Shown: one piece after another, positions 48,891-57,461 of the stretch
How the letters are laid out: the number at the start of each line of letters is the position of its first letter
Numbering within the stretch: position 1 is the first letter of the stretch
From: Micromonospora sp. MH99
GTDB taxonomy: Bacteria; Actinomycetota; Actinomycetes; Mycobacteriales; Micromonosporaceae
Reading direction: 5' to 3'
Length of the DNA: 58,635 nucleotides
NCBI RefSeq assembly: GCF_021442385.1
Contig: NZ_MUZA01000037.1
Coordinates: 1 to 58,635 of the forward strand
Made by a program: the position numbers and the translations under genes
Notes under the pieces: model-generated
Database searches by the model: none
What the model was told of the DNA's origin: nothing
The model's input: the letters and a program-made list of their open reading frames with translations, nothing else

Positions 48891-49838
48891 TCAGCGGGCC
48901 AGGTGGTGGTACTGCCTGCGCACGTCCCGCGCGGAGACCACGCTGTCGAGGAACAGCAGGCCGTCCATGCGGCAGTCGCAGGGGTTGCGTTCGAGCGTGT
49001 CCTGCGGGAAGCTCCCGCCGATCTTGATGCCCCGCGGGTCGGAGGCGGTGGTCACGTGCGGGCCGGGCCCCGACACGAGCCACGGATCGTCGGCGCGGGT
49101 GTAGAAACCGTCGACGGGTTCGCCGTTGCGGTAGAGGGCCAGCGCGCCGGTGCCGAAGTCGAAGGTGGCCGCGAGGTGCACCCACTCCCCCACCGGCAGC
49201 AGGTCCCGCCAGTCCGGCCGCGCGGCGAACGTCTGCGAGTTGCCGCCGTCGAGGCGGCGGCCGAGCGCGACGAGGCGCAGTTCGCCGTCGACGTCGATCA
49301 GCTCCAGCAGGGCCCGGACGCCGTGCCCGTCGGAGTCGCCGGTGAGCAGGCCGGCCAGCCCTATCGCGTTGTACCTGTCGTCCGGGTCGGCGGTGGTGGA
49401 GTTGAGCGCCGGGCTGTCCATGTTCAGCTTGAACCAGCCCATGATGGTGGTGCCGCCGGTGGCGCTGAAGGCGCGCAACGTCCGCACCCCGCTGGCCGAC
49501 CACGTCCCGGCCTTCCAGTCGTCGTTGCCGGTGGTCGCCGGGTCGACCTGCCGGGTCTGCACCGCGTTGCCGCTGCCCCGGTAGGCGCGATCGGGCACCC
49601 GCATCGCCGCGCCGCCGTTGATCAGCTCGATCTCGGTGCCGGAGCGGCCCTGGTCACGCTCCAGGGCCGGGTCGCCCGGCACCGGGTGGTCGAAGTCGTA
49701 CGCGGCGACCAGGTGCGTCCGCAGGGCCGGGTGGACGTCGTGCGCGGTGCTCCGGTCCGCCTGGGCCGGCGGCACGCCCGCGCCGGTCAGCACGCCGACC
49801 ATCAGCAGCGAGACGGCGACGATTCGGGCTCTGGACAT
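48891..49838 (-). CDS. Secreted LamG-domain (concanavalin-like) protein
   Basis: A 315-residue secreted protein: signal peptide to PPAQADRST (about residue 28), then one LamG-type jelly-roll domain, recognisable by LVAAYDFDHPVPGD, TIMGWFKLNMDS, WVHLAATFDFGTGALALYRN and IKIGGSFPQDT. Such domains bind carbohydrate; no catalytic residues are evident. CDCR near the C-terminus may form a disulfide. GAGGTG precedes the ATG. It is the first gene of a two-gene operon with the PQQ-type dehydrogenase, and tandem LacI operators lie directly upstream, so it is probably sugar-induced. Confidence 0.82.
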   Translation of the reverse strand: MSRARIVAVSLLMVGVLTGAGVPPAQADRSTAHDVHPALRTHLVAAYDFDHPVPGDPALERDQGRSGTEIELINGGAAMRVPDRAYRGSGNAVQTRQVDPATTGNDDWKAGTWSASGVRTLRAFSATGGTTIMGWFKLNMDSPALNSTTADPDDRYNAIGLAGLLTGDSDGHGVRALLELIDVDGELRLVALGRRLDGGNSQTFAARPDWRDLLPVGEWVHLAATFDFGTGALALYRNGEPVDGFYTRADDPWLVSGPGPHVTTASDPRGIKIGGSFPQDTLERNPCDCRMDGLLFLDSVVSARDVRRQYHHLAR

Positions 49839-49872
49839 CGTTCACCTCGTTTCGCGGCACGCCGGTGCCCGC

Positions 49873-49902
49873 TACGTAAGCGCTTACGTAAGCGCTTACG
49901 TA
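49873..49902. promoter_or_regulatory. Two overlapping LacI operators
   Basis: TACGTAAGCGCTTACGTA occurs at 49873-49890 and again at 49885-49902, sharing TACGTA. Each is a perfect palindrome with the central CG typical of LacI-family operators. They lie between the divergent LamG operon (start 49838) and the LacI gene, so one repressor could control both directions. Confidence 0.8.
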
Positions 49903-49968
49903 CCCTAGGCTTCGACGAACGTCACTGGCAATAGATCGGGTGACATGGATGTTTCCGGGGAGTTGCGG

Positions 49969-51003
49969 ATGCCCAGGGCTGGCCAGCGGCCCCGCCTCGT
50001 GGAGGTGGCCGAACGCGCGGGCGTCTCGCTGGCCACCGCCTCCCGGGCCCTCGCCGGCCGCGAGGGGGTCAGCACCGAGGTGGCCGACCGGATCCGGCGG
50101 GTCGCCCACGAGCTGGGCTACGTCGCCAACCCGTACGCGCGCACCCTGGCCGGCGGCGCCCGGTCCACTGTCGGGCTGATCGTCCACCAGGTCGACGACC
50201 CCTACTTCTCCGAGATCGCCGCCGGAGTCATCCAGCTCGCCGCCGAGCAGGGGCTGCTGGTGCAGATCTGCCAGTCCGGCCGCGACCCGGGCTACGAGCT
50301 GCAACAGCTGCGCCACCTCATCGCCCAACGGGTCGGCATCATCCTGATCAGCGGCTCCGGGTACGACGACCCGCGGGTCGAGACCGAGGCCCGCGCCGAG
50401 CTGGCGGCGTTCCAGGACCACGGCGGCCGGGTCGCCGCCATCGGCCGACACGCGCTCGGCGTCGACGCCGTCCTGCCGGACAACGAGGCCGGTGGCCACG
50501 CGCTCGCCACGCACCTCATGGACCTCGGCCACCGCCGCATCGCGGTCGCCGCCGGCAGCGCCGGCCTCACCACTGTCGCCGACCGGCTCGCCGGCGTGAC
50601 GTCCGCGCTGCGGCAGCGCGGGCTGCGCCCCGACGACCTGACTGTCGTGCACGGGGACTTCACCCGCGGTGGTGGACGCGCCGCCACCGAGCAGATCCTC
50701 AACGAGCACCCGGAGACCACGGCGATCATCGCGCTGAACGACGCCATGGCGATCGGCGTGCTCTCGACGCTGCGGTCGCGCCGCGTGCCGGTGCCCGCGC
50801 AGGTCTCCGTCGTCGGCTTCGACGACGTGTCCGTCGCCGCCGACCTCGCGCCCAGCCTCACCACCATCCGACTGCCGATGGCCGAGATGGGCCGCACCGC
50901 GCTCACCCTCGCCCTCAAGCCCCGCTCGGCGCGACCCCGCCGCCGCGCCACCGGCCACCTGCTGGTCGTCCGCGACTCGACCGGCCCCGCGCCGACGACC
51001 TGA
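49969..51003 (+). CDS. LacI-family transcriptional regulator (LamG/dehydrogenase operon)
   Basis: A 344-residue repressor. The helix-turn-helix is RLVEVAERAGVSLATASRAL, the hinge region is HELGYVANPYARTLAGGARS, and the ligand domain includes VGLIVHQVDDPYFSEIAAGV, IILISGSGYDDPRVE, IIALNDAMAIGVLSTLRS and SVVGFDDVSVAADLAPSLTT. The ATG at 49969 is chosen because GGGGAG lies 6 bases upstream; an in-frame ATG at 49945 is the alternative. The two overlapping TAAGCGCTTA palindromes upstream are the expected binding sites, controlling itself and the divergent LamG/PQQ operon. It converges on urtE. Confidence 0.88.
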   Translation: MPRAGQRPRLVEVAERAGVSLATASRALAGREGVSTEVADRIRRVAHELGYVANPYARTLAGGARSTVGLIVHQVDDPYFSEIAAGVIQLAAEQGLLVQICQSGRDPGYELQQLRHLIAQRVGIILISGSGYDDPRVETEARAELAAFQDHGGRVAAIGRHALGVDAVLPDNEAGGHALATHLMDLGHRRIAVAAGSAGLTTVADRLAGVTSALRQRGLRPDDLTVVHGDFTRGGGRAATEQILNEHPETTAIIALNDAMAIGVLSTLRSRRVPVPAQVSVVGFDDVSVAADLAPSLTTIRLPMAEMGRTALTLALKPRSARPRRRATGHLLVVRDSTGPAPTT

Positions 51004-51021
51004 CCGGCGGCGGGGGTGCGG

Positions 51022-51717
51022 TCAGACCGCCAGGGCCGCCCGGACCTCCCGCTCCGCGGTGACGCCGCCGTCGCCGTCCGAGGTGACCCGGCCGGACTCC
51101 AGCACGTGGTAGCGGTTCGCCACCCGCAGTGCGAAACCCAGGTGCTGCTCCACGAGCAGCACGCTGAAGCCGGGCTGTCGGGTCAGCTCGACGATCCGTT
51201 CCTGGATCTCCGCGACCACCGACGGCTGGATGCCCTCGGTCGGCTCGTCGAGCATCAGCAGCCGGGGCCGGGTGATCAGCGCGCGGGCGATGGCCAGTTG
51301 CTGGCGCTGGCCGCCGGAGAGCAGCCCGGCCCGTCGGCGCAGCAGCGGGCGCAGCGCCGGGAACAGGTCCAGCACCTCCGCCGTGGCCACCGCGCCGTCA
51401 CGCCGGCCGTCGGCGACCAGCCGCAGGTTCTCCCCGGCCGTCAGGTGCCCGAAGCACTGCTGGCCCTGCGGGACGTACGCCATCCCACGCTGCACCCGCT
51501 CGTGCGGTGCGAGACGGGTGACGTCCTCGCCGTCCAGCTCGACGGTGCCGGCGCTGGGGCGCAGCAGGCCCGCCGCGACCCGCAGCAGGGTGCTCTTGCC
51601 GGCGCCGTTGTGCCCGAGCACGGCGGCCACCCCGTCGGGCGGGACGGCGAGATCCACCCCGTGCAGCACCCTCGAACGCCCGTATCCGGCGTGCACCCCG
51701 CGCAGGGTCAGCATCAT
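51022..51717 (-). CDS. urtE: Urea ABC transporter ATPase UrtE
   Basis: A 231-residue ABC ATPase of the LivF/UrtE type. Walker A is VLGHNGAGKSTLL, the signature LLSGGQRQQLAIARAL, and Walker B LLMLDEPTEGIQPSVV, a run characteristic of UrtE. GMAYVPQGQQCFGHLTAGEN is the Q-loop region. It pairs with UrtD to power urea uptake. The first codon overlaps the stop of urtD by 4 bases (ATGA at 51714-51717). It is the last gene of the five-gene operon, convergent with the LacI gene. Confidence 0.92.
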   Translation of the reverse strand: MMLTLRGVHAGYGRSRVLHGVDLAVPPDGVAAVLGHNGAGKSTLLRVAAGLLRPSAGTVELDGEDVTRLAPHERVQRGMAYVPQGQQCFGHLTAGENLRLVADGRRDGAVATAEVLDLFPALRPLLRRRAGLLSGGQRQQLAIARALITRPRLLMLDEPTEGIQPSVVAEIQERIVELTRQPGFSVLLVEQHLGFALRVANRYHVLESGRVTSDGDGGVTAEREVRAALAV

Positions 51718-52490
51718 GCCTCCAGACCGCTGGGAACCGCCCCGGCGTCGACCGGGTGGCCAAGGTAGACCTCCTGCACACGCGGATCCGCCTGGACCTG
51801 CGCCACAGTGCCCTCGCTGAGCACCTTGCCGGCGTGCAGCACCGTGACGCTGCGCGCGAACCGGCGCAGGAAGTCCATGTCGTGCTCGATCACCACCACC
51901 GTGCGGTCCCGGCTCACCGTCTCCAGCAGCGCGCCGGTGGCGTCGCGTTCCTCGTGGCTCATCCCGGCGACCGGCTCGTCGAGCAGCAGCAGCCGCGCGT
52001 CCTGCACCAGCAGCATGCCGATCTCCAGCCACTGCTTCTGGCCGTGCGCGAGCGTCCCGGCGAGCTGGTCGGTCCGCCCGGTCAGGCCGATGGTCTCCAG
52101 CGCGGCGGCCACCTCGTCGGGGATCCCCCGCCGGCGCCGCGCCAGCGTCACCCAGCTCCGCCGGGCGCCGGCCGCGATGTCGAGGTTCTGCACGACCGAC
52201 AGCTCCTCGAACACCGTGGACGTCTGGAACGTCCGCCCGATGCCCAGCCGGCTGATCCGGTGCACCGGGCGGCCGAGCAGCTCCTGGTCGCCGAACCGCA
52301 CCGAGCCGGTGGCCCGCACCAGGCCGGTGACCGCGTCGACGAGGGTGGTCTTGCCGGCGCCGTTCGGCCCGATCAGGAACCGGATGTCGCCGGCCGGCAC
52401 CTCCAGCGAGACGCCGTCGACCGCGGTGAAGCCGTCGAAGCTGACCCGCACGTCACGGACGGACAGGCCGTCCAGCCGATCGCCGCTCAT
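51714..52490 (-). CDS. urtD: Urea ABC transporter ATPase UrtD
   Basis: A 258-residue ABC ATPase of the LivG/UrtD type: Walker A FLIGPNGAGKTTLVDAVTGL, the UrtD-typical signature LAHGQKQWLEIGMLLV, and Walker B RLLLLDEPVAGMSHEERDAT. GIGRTFQTSTVFEELSVVQN is the Q-loop region. Both ends overlap neighbours by 4 bases, so translation is coupled along urtCDE. It binds the cytoplasmic face of the UrtB/UrtC permease. Confidence 0.92.
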   Translation of the reverse strand: MSGDRLDGLSVRDVRVSFDGFTAVDGVSLEVPAGDIRFLIGPNGAGKTTLVDAVTGLVRATGSVRFGDQELLGRPVHRISRLGIGRTFQTSTVFEELSVVQNLDIAAGARRSWVTLARRRRGIPDEVAAALETIGLTGRTDQLAGTLAHGQKQWLEIGMLLVQDARLLLLDEPVAGMSHEERDATGALLETVSRDRTVVVIEHDMDFLRRFARSVTVLHAGKVLSEGTVAQVQADPRVQEVYLGHPVDAGAVPSGLEA

Positions 52491-53674
52491 GCCGCCGGCA
52501 CCTCCGCTCGATCGCCGCGTCGCCGGCCCAGCGGCGACCATCCACGCCGGTCCGACGCCGGCCCGGGGGCCCGATGGCGGGTCAGCGCCCACAGCGACGC
52601 CAGGCCGCCGGGAAGGAACGCCACCACGACCACGAAGAGCAGACCCTGCAGGTACGTCCAGGTGCCTGGGAAACGCTCCGACAGGGCGGTACGCGCCCAG
52701 GCCACCGCCACCGCGCCGAGCACCGGGCCCAGCAGCGTCGCCCGGCCACCCACCGCCACCCCGATGACGAACTCGATCGACGGGACGATCCCGATCAGCG
52801 CGGGCGAGATGATGCCCACCGCCGGCACGAACAGCGCCCCGGCCAGCCCCGCCATACCGGCCGCGACCACGTACGCGACGAGCTTGACCGACGCCGGGTC
52901 GTAGCCGAGGAAGCGGACCCGCTCCTCGCCGTCGCGGACCGCCACCAGCAGCTCGCCGTAGCGGCTGTGGATGAGCTGGCGGGCCAGCGCGAGCAACGCC
53001 AGCAGGACTGCGGCGATGATGAAGTAGACCATCCGCTGGTTGACCGGGTCGTCGAGGTCGTAGCCGAAGAAGCCCTGGATGTCGGTGAGCCCGTTGGTGC
53101 CGCCCGTGGTGCCCTGCTGCCCGATCAGGAGGATCACCATGGCGGCGGCGAGGGCCTGACTGAGGATGGCGAAGTACGCGCCCCGCACCCGGCGGCGGAA
53201 CACCAGCGAGCCGAGCCCGAAGGCGACCGCCATCGGCAGCAGCACCGTTGCGGGCAGCGCGAACCACGGGCTGGCGAAGGGCCGCCACCACAGGGGCAGC
53301 TCGTCGAGCTGCCCGTACAGCTGCATGAAGTCGGGCATCCCACCCGGGCCCGCGTCGGCGAGCTTGAGGTGCATGGCCATCGCGTAGCCGCCCAGGCCGA
53401 AGAAGACGCCCTGGCCGAGGGTGAGCATGCCGCCCCGGCCCCAGGCGATCCCGATGCCCACGGCGACCATGGCGACGCAGAGGTACTTGGCCAGCAGAGC
53501 CAGCCGGAAGTCCGACAGCACCAGCGGCGCCACGGCGAAGAGCAACGCCGCGCCGAACGCGAAGCCCGCCGCCGCGCGCAGCCGCGACCGACCCCCCGGC
53601 GGGTTCGGCGGTACGGCGCCGGCGGGCGCCTGTCGCACGGCGGTGTCCGGTGGGGCGGGCGTCACGGCGGTCAT
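52487..53674 (-). CDS. urtC: Urea ABC transporter permease UrtC
   Basis: A 395-residue permease of the LivM type with about nine helices. GIGIAWGRGGMLTLGQGVFF and GLGGYAMAMHLKLA are the typical UrtC N-terminal motif, then GQQGTTGGTNGLTDIQGFFG in the middle and EFVIGVAVGGRATLLGPVLG near the end. The C-terminus has an extended Arg-rich tail. The ATG overlaps the urtB stop by 4 bases (53671-53674). Together with UrtB it forms the channel. Confidence 0.92.
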   Translation of the reverse strand: MTAVTPAPPDTAVRQAPAGAVPPNPPGGRSRLRAAAGFAFGAALLFAVAPLVLSDFRLALLAKYLCVAMVAVGIGIAWGRGGMLTLGQGVFFGLGGYAMAMHLKLADAGPGGMPDFMQLYGQLDELPLWWRPFASPWFALPATVLLPMAVAFGLGSLVFRRRVRGAYFAILSQALAAAMVILLIGQQGTTGGTNGLTDIQGFFGYDLDDPVNQRMVYFIIAAVLLALLALARQLIHSRYGELLVAVRDGEERVRFLGYDPASVKLVAYVVAAGMAGLAGALFVPAVGIISPALIGIVPSIEFVIGVAVGGRATLLGPVLGAVAVAWARTALSERFPGTWTYLQGLLFVVVVAFLPGGLASLWALTRHRAPGPASDRRGWSPLGRRRGDRAEVPAA

Positions 53675-54558
53675 GCGAGGCTCCTGGTCCGCAGGGTGAA
53701 CAGGCCCTGTGGTCGCCACTGGAGGAACGCGACGATCGCCACGAACACGATCACCTTGGCGACGCTGAGGGTGGTCAGGTACTCCCCGGTGGCCTGGAGC
53801 ACGCCGAGGGCGAAGGCGACGATCACGCTGCCCTTGAGCTGGCCGATCCCGCCGACCACGACGACCAGGAAGGCGTCGATGATCAGGTTGGTGCCCATTG
53901 TCGGGCCGATCGGGCCGAGCAGGGTGAGCGCCACCCCGGCGAGCCCGGCCAGGCCGGAGCCGAGGAAGAACGTCGTCCGGTCGATTCGAGCGGTGGGAAT
54001 GCCGGACACCGCGGCGAGGTCGCGGTTCTGCACCACCGCGCGGATCCGACGCCCGAGCGGGGTGAGCCGCAGCGCCAGAGTGAGCGCCGCGACGGCGGCC
54101 AGGGCCAGGGCCAGGATGAACAGCCGGTTGTTGGCGATGGTCAGCCCGCCGGGCAACGCCACGTTGCCGGTCAGCAGGTCCGGCGCGCGCGTCTGCACGT
54201 TCGGGCTGCCGAAGACGTCGCGGGCGAGCTGTTGCAGCATCAGCGACACACCCCAGGTGACCAGCAGGGTGTCCAGCGGGCGGGCGTAGAGCCGGCGGAT
54301 CAGCAGGATCTCCAGCAGCACACCCATCGTGCCGGCGACCACGAAAGCCACCGGCAGCGCGACCACCAGCGACAGGCCGGCGGAGGTGATGCTCTGCTGC
54401 AGGACGTACGTGGTGTACGCGCCGGCCATGATGAACTCGCCGTGCGCCATGTTGATGACGTTCATCTGACCGAAGGTCAGCGCCAGCCCGAGCGCGATGA
54501 GCAGCAGCACCGCGCCGATGCTGATGCCGGTGAAGAGTTGACCGAAGAGGACTGTCAC
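53671..54558 (-). CDS. urtB: Urea ABC transporter permease UrtB
   Basis: A 295-residue permease of the LivH type with about eight helices: ISIGAVLLLIALGLALTFGQ and MNVINMAHGEFIMAGAYTTY are the family signature, later VQNRDLAAVSGIPTARIDRT and VVGGIGQLKGSVIVAFALGV. The GTG at 54558 has GGAG 8 bases upstream; a frame extending to 54612 would enter the intercistronic hairpin and is rejected. It is the first permease of the operon. Confidence 0.9.
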   Translation of the reverse strand: MTVLFGQLFTGISIGAVLLLIALGLALTFGQMNVINMAHGEFIMAGAYTTYVLQQSITSAGLSLVVALPVAFVVAGTMGVLLEILLIRRLYARPLDTLLVTWGVSLMLQQLARDVFGSPNVQTRAPDLLTGNVALPGGLTIANNRLFILALALAAVAALTLALRLTPLGRRIRAVVQNRDLAAVSGIPTARIDRTTFFLGSGLAGLAGVALTLLGPIGPTMGTNLIIDAFLVVVVGGIGQLKGSVIVAFALGVLQATGEYLTTLSVAKVIVFVAIVAFLQWRPQGLFTLRTRSLA

Positions 54559-54586
54559 GGTGGGTACTCCGTACTGCTGGTCGGGT

Positions 54587-54626
54587 GGCCCGGGCGGGCC
54601 GCGCGGCAACACGGCCCGCCCGGGCC
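54587..54626 (-). terminator. Intercistronic hairpin between urtA and urtB
   Basis: A perfect 15-bp stem (54587-54601 with 54612-54626) and a 10-base loop lies 7 bases after the urtA stop and 28 bases before the urtB start. Like the hairpin after the sugar-binding protein gene, it can raise the amount of binding protein relative to the other subunits. Confidence 0.82.
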
Positions 54627-54633
54627 GGCGTCG

Positions 54634-55878
54634 TCAGCTCAGGCCGCTCGCCCACGGGTAGGTCTTGAGGAACGGGTCCGGCGCGACCGGCTTGCCGGAG
54701 TTCCACACCTCGGTGATCAGACCGTCGGCGCCGATCTTGCCGATCCGGGCGGTCTTGGCGATGTGCTGGGTCTTCCCGTCGACGGTGACCAGGCCCTCCG
54801 GCGCGTCGAAGGTGATCCCGTCGGAGGCGGTGCGGACCTTCTCGACGTCGAACGCGCCGGCCTTGGTGACCATCGCCTTCCACAGGTAGACGCTGACGTA
54901 GGCGGCCTCCATCGGGTCGCTCGTCGGCTTGTCCGCGCCGTACTTCGCCTTGTACGCGGCCACGAACTTGCTGTTCGCCGCGCCGGGCGTGGTCTGGTAG
55001 TAGTTCCAGGCGGTCAGCTGGCCCTGAAGGTATTGCGTGCCGATGCCCTTGACCTCCTCCTCGGCGATCGACACCGACACCACAGGCATCGCCGCGGCGG
55101 TCAGGCCAGCCGACTTGTACTCCTTGAAGAAGGCCACGTTGCTGTCGCCGTTGAGGGTGTTGAACACGGCAGCCGCGCCGGACGACTTGACCTTGTTGAC
55201 GATCGTGCCGAATTCGGTGGACCCGAGCGGCGCGTAGTCCTCGCCGGCCACTGTCATCCCGTTGGCGGCCGCGTACGCCTTGATGATTTTGTTGGCGGTG
55301 CGGGGAAAGACGTAGTCACTGCCGACCAGATAGACCGACTTCACCCCCTGGGCCTTGAGGTAGTCGAGCCCGGGAACGATCTGCTGGTTGGTCGTCGCTC
55401 CGGTGTAGAAGATGTAGGGCGACTGTTCCAGTCCCTCGTACTGCACCGGATAGAACAGCAGCGCCTTGTTCTTCTCGAACACCGGCTTGACCGCCTTGCG
55501 GCTCGCCGACGTCCAGCAACCGAAGACGGCGGCGACGCGGTCCTCGGAGATCAGCTTCTCGGCCTTCTCCGCGAAGGTCGGCCAGTCCGAGGCGCCGTCC
55601 TCACCAACCGGTTGGATTTTCTTGCCGAGCACGCCGCCGGCCGCGTTGATCTCCTCGACGGCGAGCATGATGGAGTCGCGGACGGTGACCTCGCTGATCG
55701 CCATGGTGCCGGACAGCGAGTTGAGCAGGCCCACCTTGACGGTGTCGCCGGAGACGTCGGCGGTGACGCCGGCCGCGCCGCCCTCGTCACTGGTCTTGCT
55801 GCCGCACGCGCTCAGCGCGGCCGCGGCGACGACGGTCATGGCGCCCGCCAGGATGCGGCGGCTCCAAAGAAGTGACAT
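54634..55878 (-). CDS. urtA: Urea ABC transporter substrate-binding lipoprotein UrtA
   Basis: A 414-residue binding protein with a lipoprotein signal, AAAALSACGSK, and a type I periplasmic-binding fold: VKVGLLNSLSGTMAISEVTV, EEINAAGGVLGKKIQPVGED, VFGCWTSASRKAVKPVFE and KSVYLVGSDYVFPRTANKI are typical UrtA motifs. It captures urea outside the cell. GGGAGA lies upstream of the ATG at 55878. It is the first gene of urtABCDE; the 404-base upstream region contains a GlnR-like element consistent with nitrogen control. No urease genes are in this window. Confidence 0.93.
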   Translation of the reverse strand: MSLLWSRRILAGAMTVVAAAALSACGSKTSDEGGAAGVTADVSGDTVKVGLLNSLSGTMAISEVTVRDSIMLAVEEINAAGGVLGKKIQPVGEDGASDWPTFAEKAEKLISEDRVAAVFGCWTSASRKAVKPVFEKNKALLFYPVQYEGLEQSPYIFYTGATTNQQIVPGLDYLKAQGVKSVYLVGSDYVFPRTANKIIKAYAAANGMTVAGEDYAPLGSTEFGTIVNKVKSSGAAAVFNTLNGDSNVAFFKEYKSAGLTAAAMPVVSVSIAEEEVKGIGTQYLQGQLTAWNYYQTTPGAANSKFVAAYKAKYGADKPTSDPMEAAYVSVYLWKAMVTKAGAFDVEKVRTASDGITFDAPEGLVTVDGKTQHIAKTARIGKIGADGLITEVWNSGKPVAPDPFLKTYPWASGLS

Positions 55879-56282
55879 CTATTCTCCCTGCGGTGCACTC
55901 TTGTGACGAATGGACGGTCGGTGCGGTCCGGTGGAGCTCAAGTGGGCGATGCCGAGGTCGACGGGTGGACGTCGCCGTTGGCCATCGCATCGGGTACGGG
56001 CACGCAAAGCGTCGACCGACTTGATTGCGTGAGTGTTTCCCAGCCCTTAATTGACTGTTTCCCGCACACGGTCGAAGGCGCACACCACAATGGCCGACGC
56101 CGTCAGTCGGAGACGGCGCCGGCCATGAAGAATTCGAAGAACAATGGCCACCACAATGGTCGGCGAACAGATTGCGCCAACGGTGGACACACAATCGCGG
56201 CATCCGACCCTCGGCCAGATACTTCACGCAGGAAGCATCTTAGGGTCGAGCCGGGTGGGCCTGTCAAGGCCGGACCCGACGG
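55879..56282. other. Long regulatory region upstream of urtA
   Basis: This 404-base non-coding region is clearly less GC-rich than its surroundings, especially 56000-56200. It contains the two GTTTC elements 22 bases apart (56035-56061). It also has CCACAATGG twice (about 56084 and 56151) in similar contexts, possible regulator sites. No gene was seen. The promoter of urtABCDE must lie here, though a single best -35/-10 pair could not be picked. Confidence 0.6.
56035..56072 (-). promoter_or_regulatory. GlnR-like element upstream of urtA
   Basis: On the minus strand GAAAC occurs twice, 22 bases apart (GTTTC at 56035-56039 and 56057-56061 on the plus strand), the period of GlnR boxes (gTnAC-n6-GaAAC repeated). 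The GTnAC halves are poorly conserved (ACCGT and TTAAG). The position, about 160-195 bases upstream of the urea-binding-protein gene, suits nitrogen control. Confidence 0.4.
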
Positions 56283-57371
56283 TCAGAGCTGGGCGAGCAC
56301 CGTGAAGTCGAGCCCGTCGGCCTCGGCGAGGTAGATCCGCTGGCGCACGTGTCGCCGCCGCAGCCGCAGCCGACCGCGCGGCCCGTGGTACGCCACGGTG
56401 TCGGCGGCCGTCTCGATCGCCCGCACGTCGAGGGTGCGAGCCTGCCCGATCAGCGCGGCGAGCAGCATCACGCCCTCGTAGCAGGACTCCCCCAGGCTGC
56501 CCAGCGGCGGCGCCTCCACCCCGAACCGGCGGGCGAACTCGCCGTGGAAGTCGAGATTCTCCTGCGTCACCAGGCCGGCGAAGAAGCCCGCCGTGCTGTA
56601 GAGCCGCCGCGTCGCCCCGACACCGCTGGCCAGCAGCATGTTCTCGTCCATGAGGGTGCTCAGTCGCAGGCAGCGCTGATCCATCCCGGCGCGGGCGAAG
56701 GCCCGGTTGAACCGCACCGCGTCGGCGCCGACGAGCAGCATCACCACCGCGTCGGCCTCGCTGCGCTCGATGTGGCGCAGCACGTCGCCGAAGTCGTGCG
56801 TCTCCAACGGCAGGAACGACTGCCCCACCACCCGTCCACCGCCGCGCACCGCGTACCGCTGGGCGGCCCGCGCGGTGCGCCGTGGCCACACGTAGTCGTT
56901 GCCGACCACGAACCAGCGGCGTACGCCCTGCTCCCCGGCGAGCAGCCGCATCGCCGGCCACAGCTGGGCGTCCGGGGTCTCGCTGGTCAGGAACACCCCC
57001 TCGGTACGCTCACCGCCCTCGTACAGGGCGGTGTAGACGTACGGCACCCGGTGTGCGACCCGGGGCGCCAGCGCCTGCCGCACCGACGAGATGTGCCAAC
57101 CGGTCACGCCCTGCACGGCGCCCACCGACACCAGCGCCTCGACCTCGGCGGCCACCTCGGCCGGCGGGGCGCCGCCGTCGACCGGCACCAGGCGCACCTC
57201 GCGGCCCAGCACACCGCCACAGGCGTTGATCTCCTCGACCGCGAGCTGGGCGCAGAGTTCGCAGGTCGGGCCGAACATTCCCGCCGGCCCGCGCATCGGA
57301 TAGACCAGCGCGATGCTGACCACGGCCCGATCGACAGTGAGCCACGGCGGTGCCGGCGCGGACATGAGCAC
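56283..57371 (-). CDS. Cytoplasmic UrtA/AmiC-like ligand-binding protein
   Basis: A 362-residue protein with the same type I binding-protein fold as UrtA, including VEEINACGGVLGREVRLVPV, GVTGWHISSVRQALAPRV and FVVGNDYVWPRRTARAAQ, close to the UrtA motifs. Unlike UrtA it has no signal peptide or lipobox, so it should stay in the cytoplasm, as does the amide sensor AmiC. The start is uncertain: GTG 57371 or ATG 57365. It is divergent from a MarR gene and lies upstream of urtABCDE. It may sense urea, amides or related compounds and control transcription through a partner; that partner is not identified. Confidence 0.78.
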   Translation of the reverse strand: MLMSAPAPPWLTVDRAVVSIALVYPMRGPAGMFGPTCELCAQLAVEEINACGGVLGREVRLVPVDGGAPPAEVAAEVEALVSVGAVQGVTGWHISSVRQALAPRVAHRVPYVYTALYEGGERTEGVFLTSETPDAQLWPAMRLLAGEQGVRRWFVVGNDYVWPRRTARAAQRYAVRGGGRVVGQSFLPLETHDFGDVLRHIERSEADAVVMLLVGADAVRFNRAFARAGMDQRCLRLSTLMDENMLLASGVGATRRLYSTAGFFAGLVTQENLDFHGEFARRFGVEAPPLGSLGESCYEGVMLLAALIGQARTLDVRAIETAADTVAYHGPRGRLRLRRRHVRQRIYLAEADGLDFTVLAQL

Positions 57372-57461
57372 ATGATTGCCCGGCCCACCTCGGAAGACCA
57401 GAGCTCACCACGGACCGGGACGACTCGGTACCATGGCAGGGCCACCGGCCCAGGGAGATCC

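Noticed and set aside
53650..55875. Plus-strand open frame of about 741 codons opposite urtA and urtB
   Set aside because: The composition is Arg/Gly/Val-rich without domains, and the opposite strand encodes unmistakable urea transporter subunits.
51022..55878. Branched-chain amino acid importer (livKHMGF)
   Set aside because: The proteins belong to the same superfamily, but the UrtA, UrtD (AHGQKQW) and UrtE (TEGIQPS) motifs and the gene order indicate a urea transporter.
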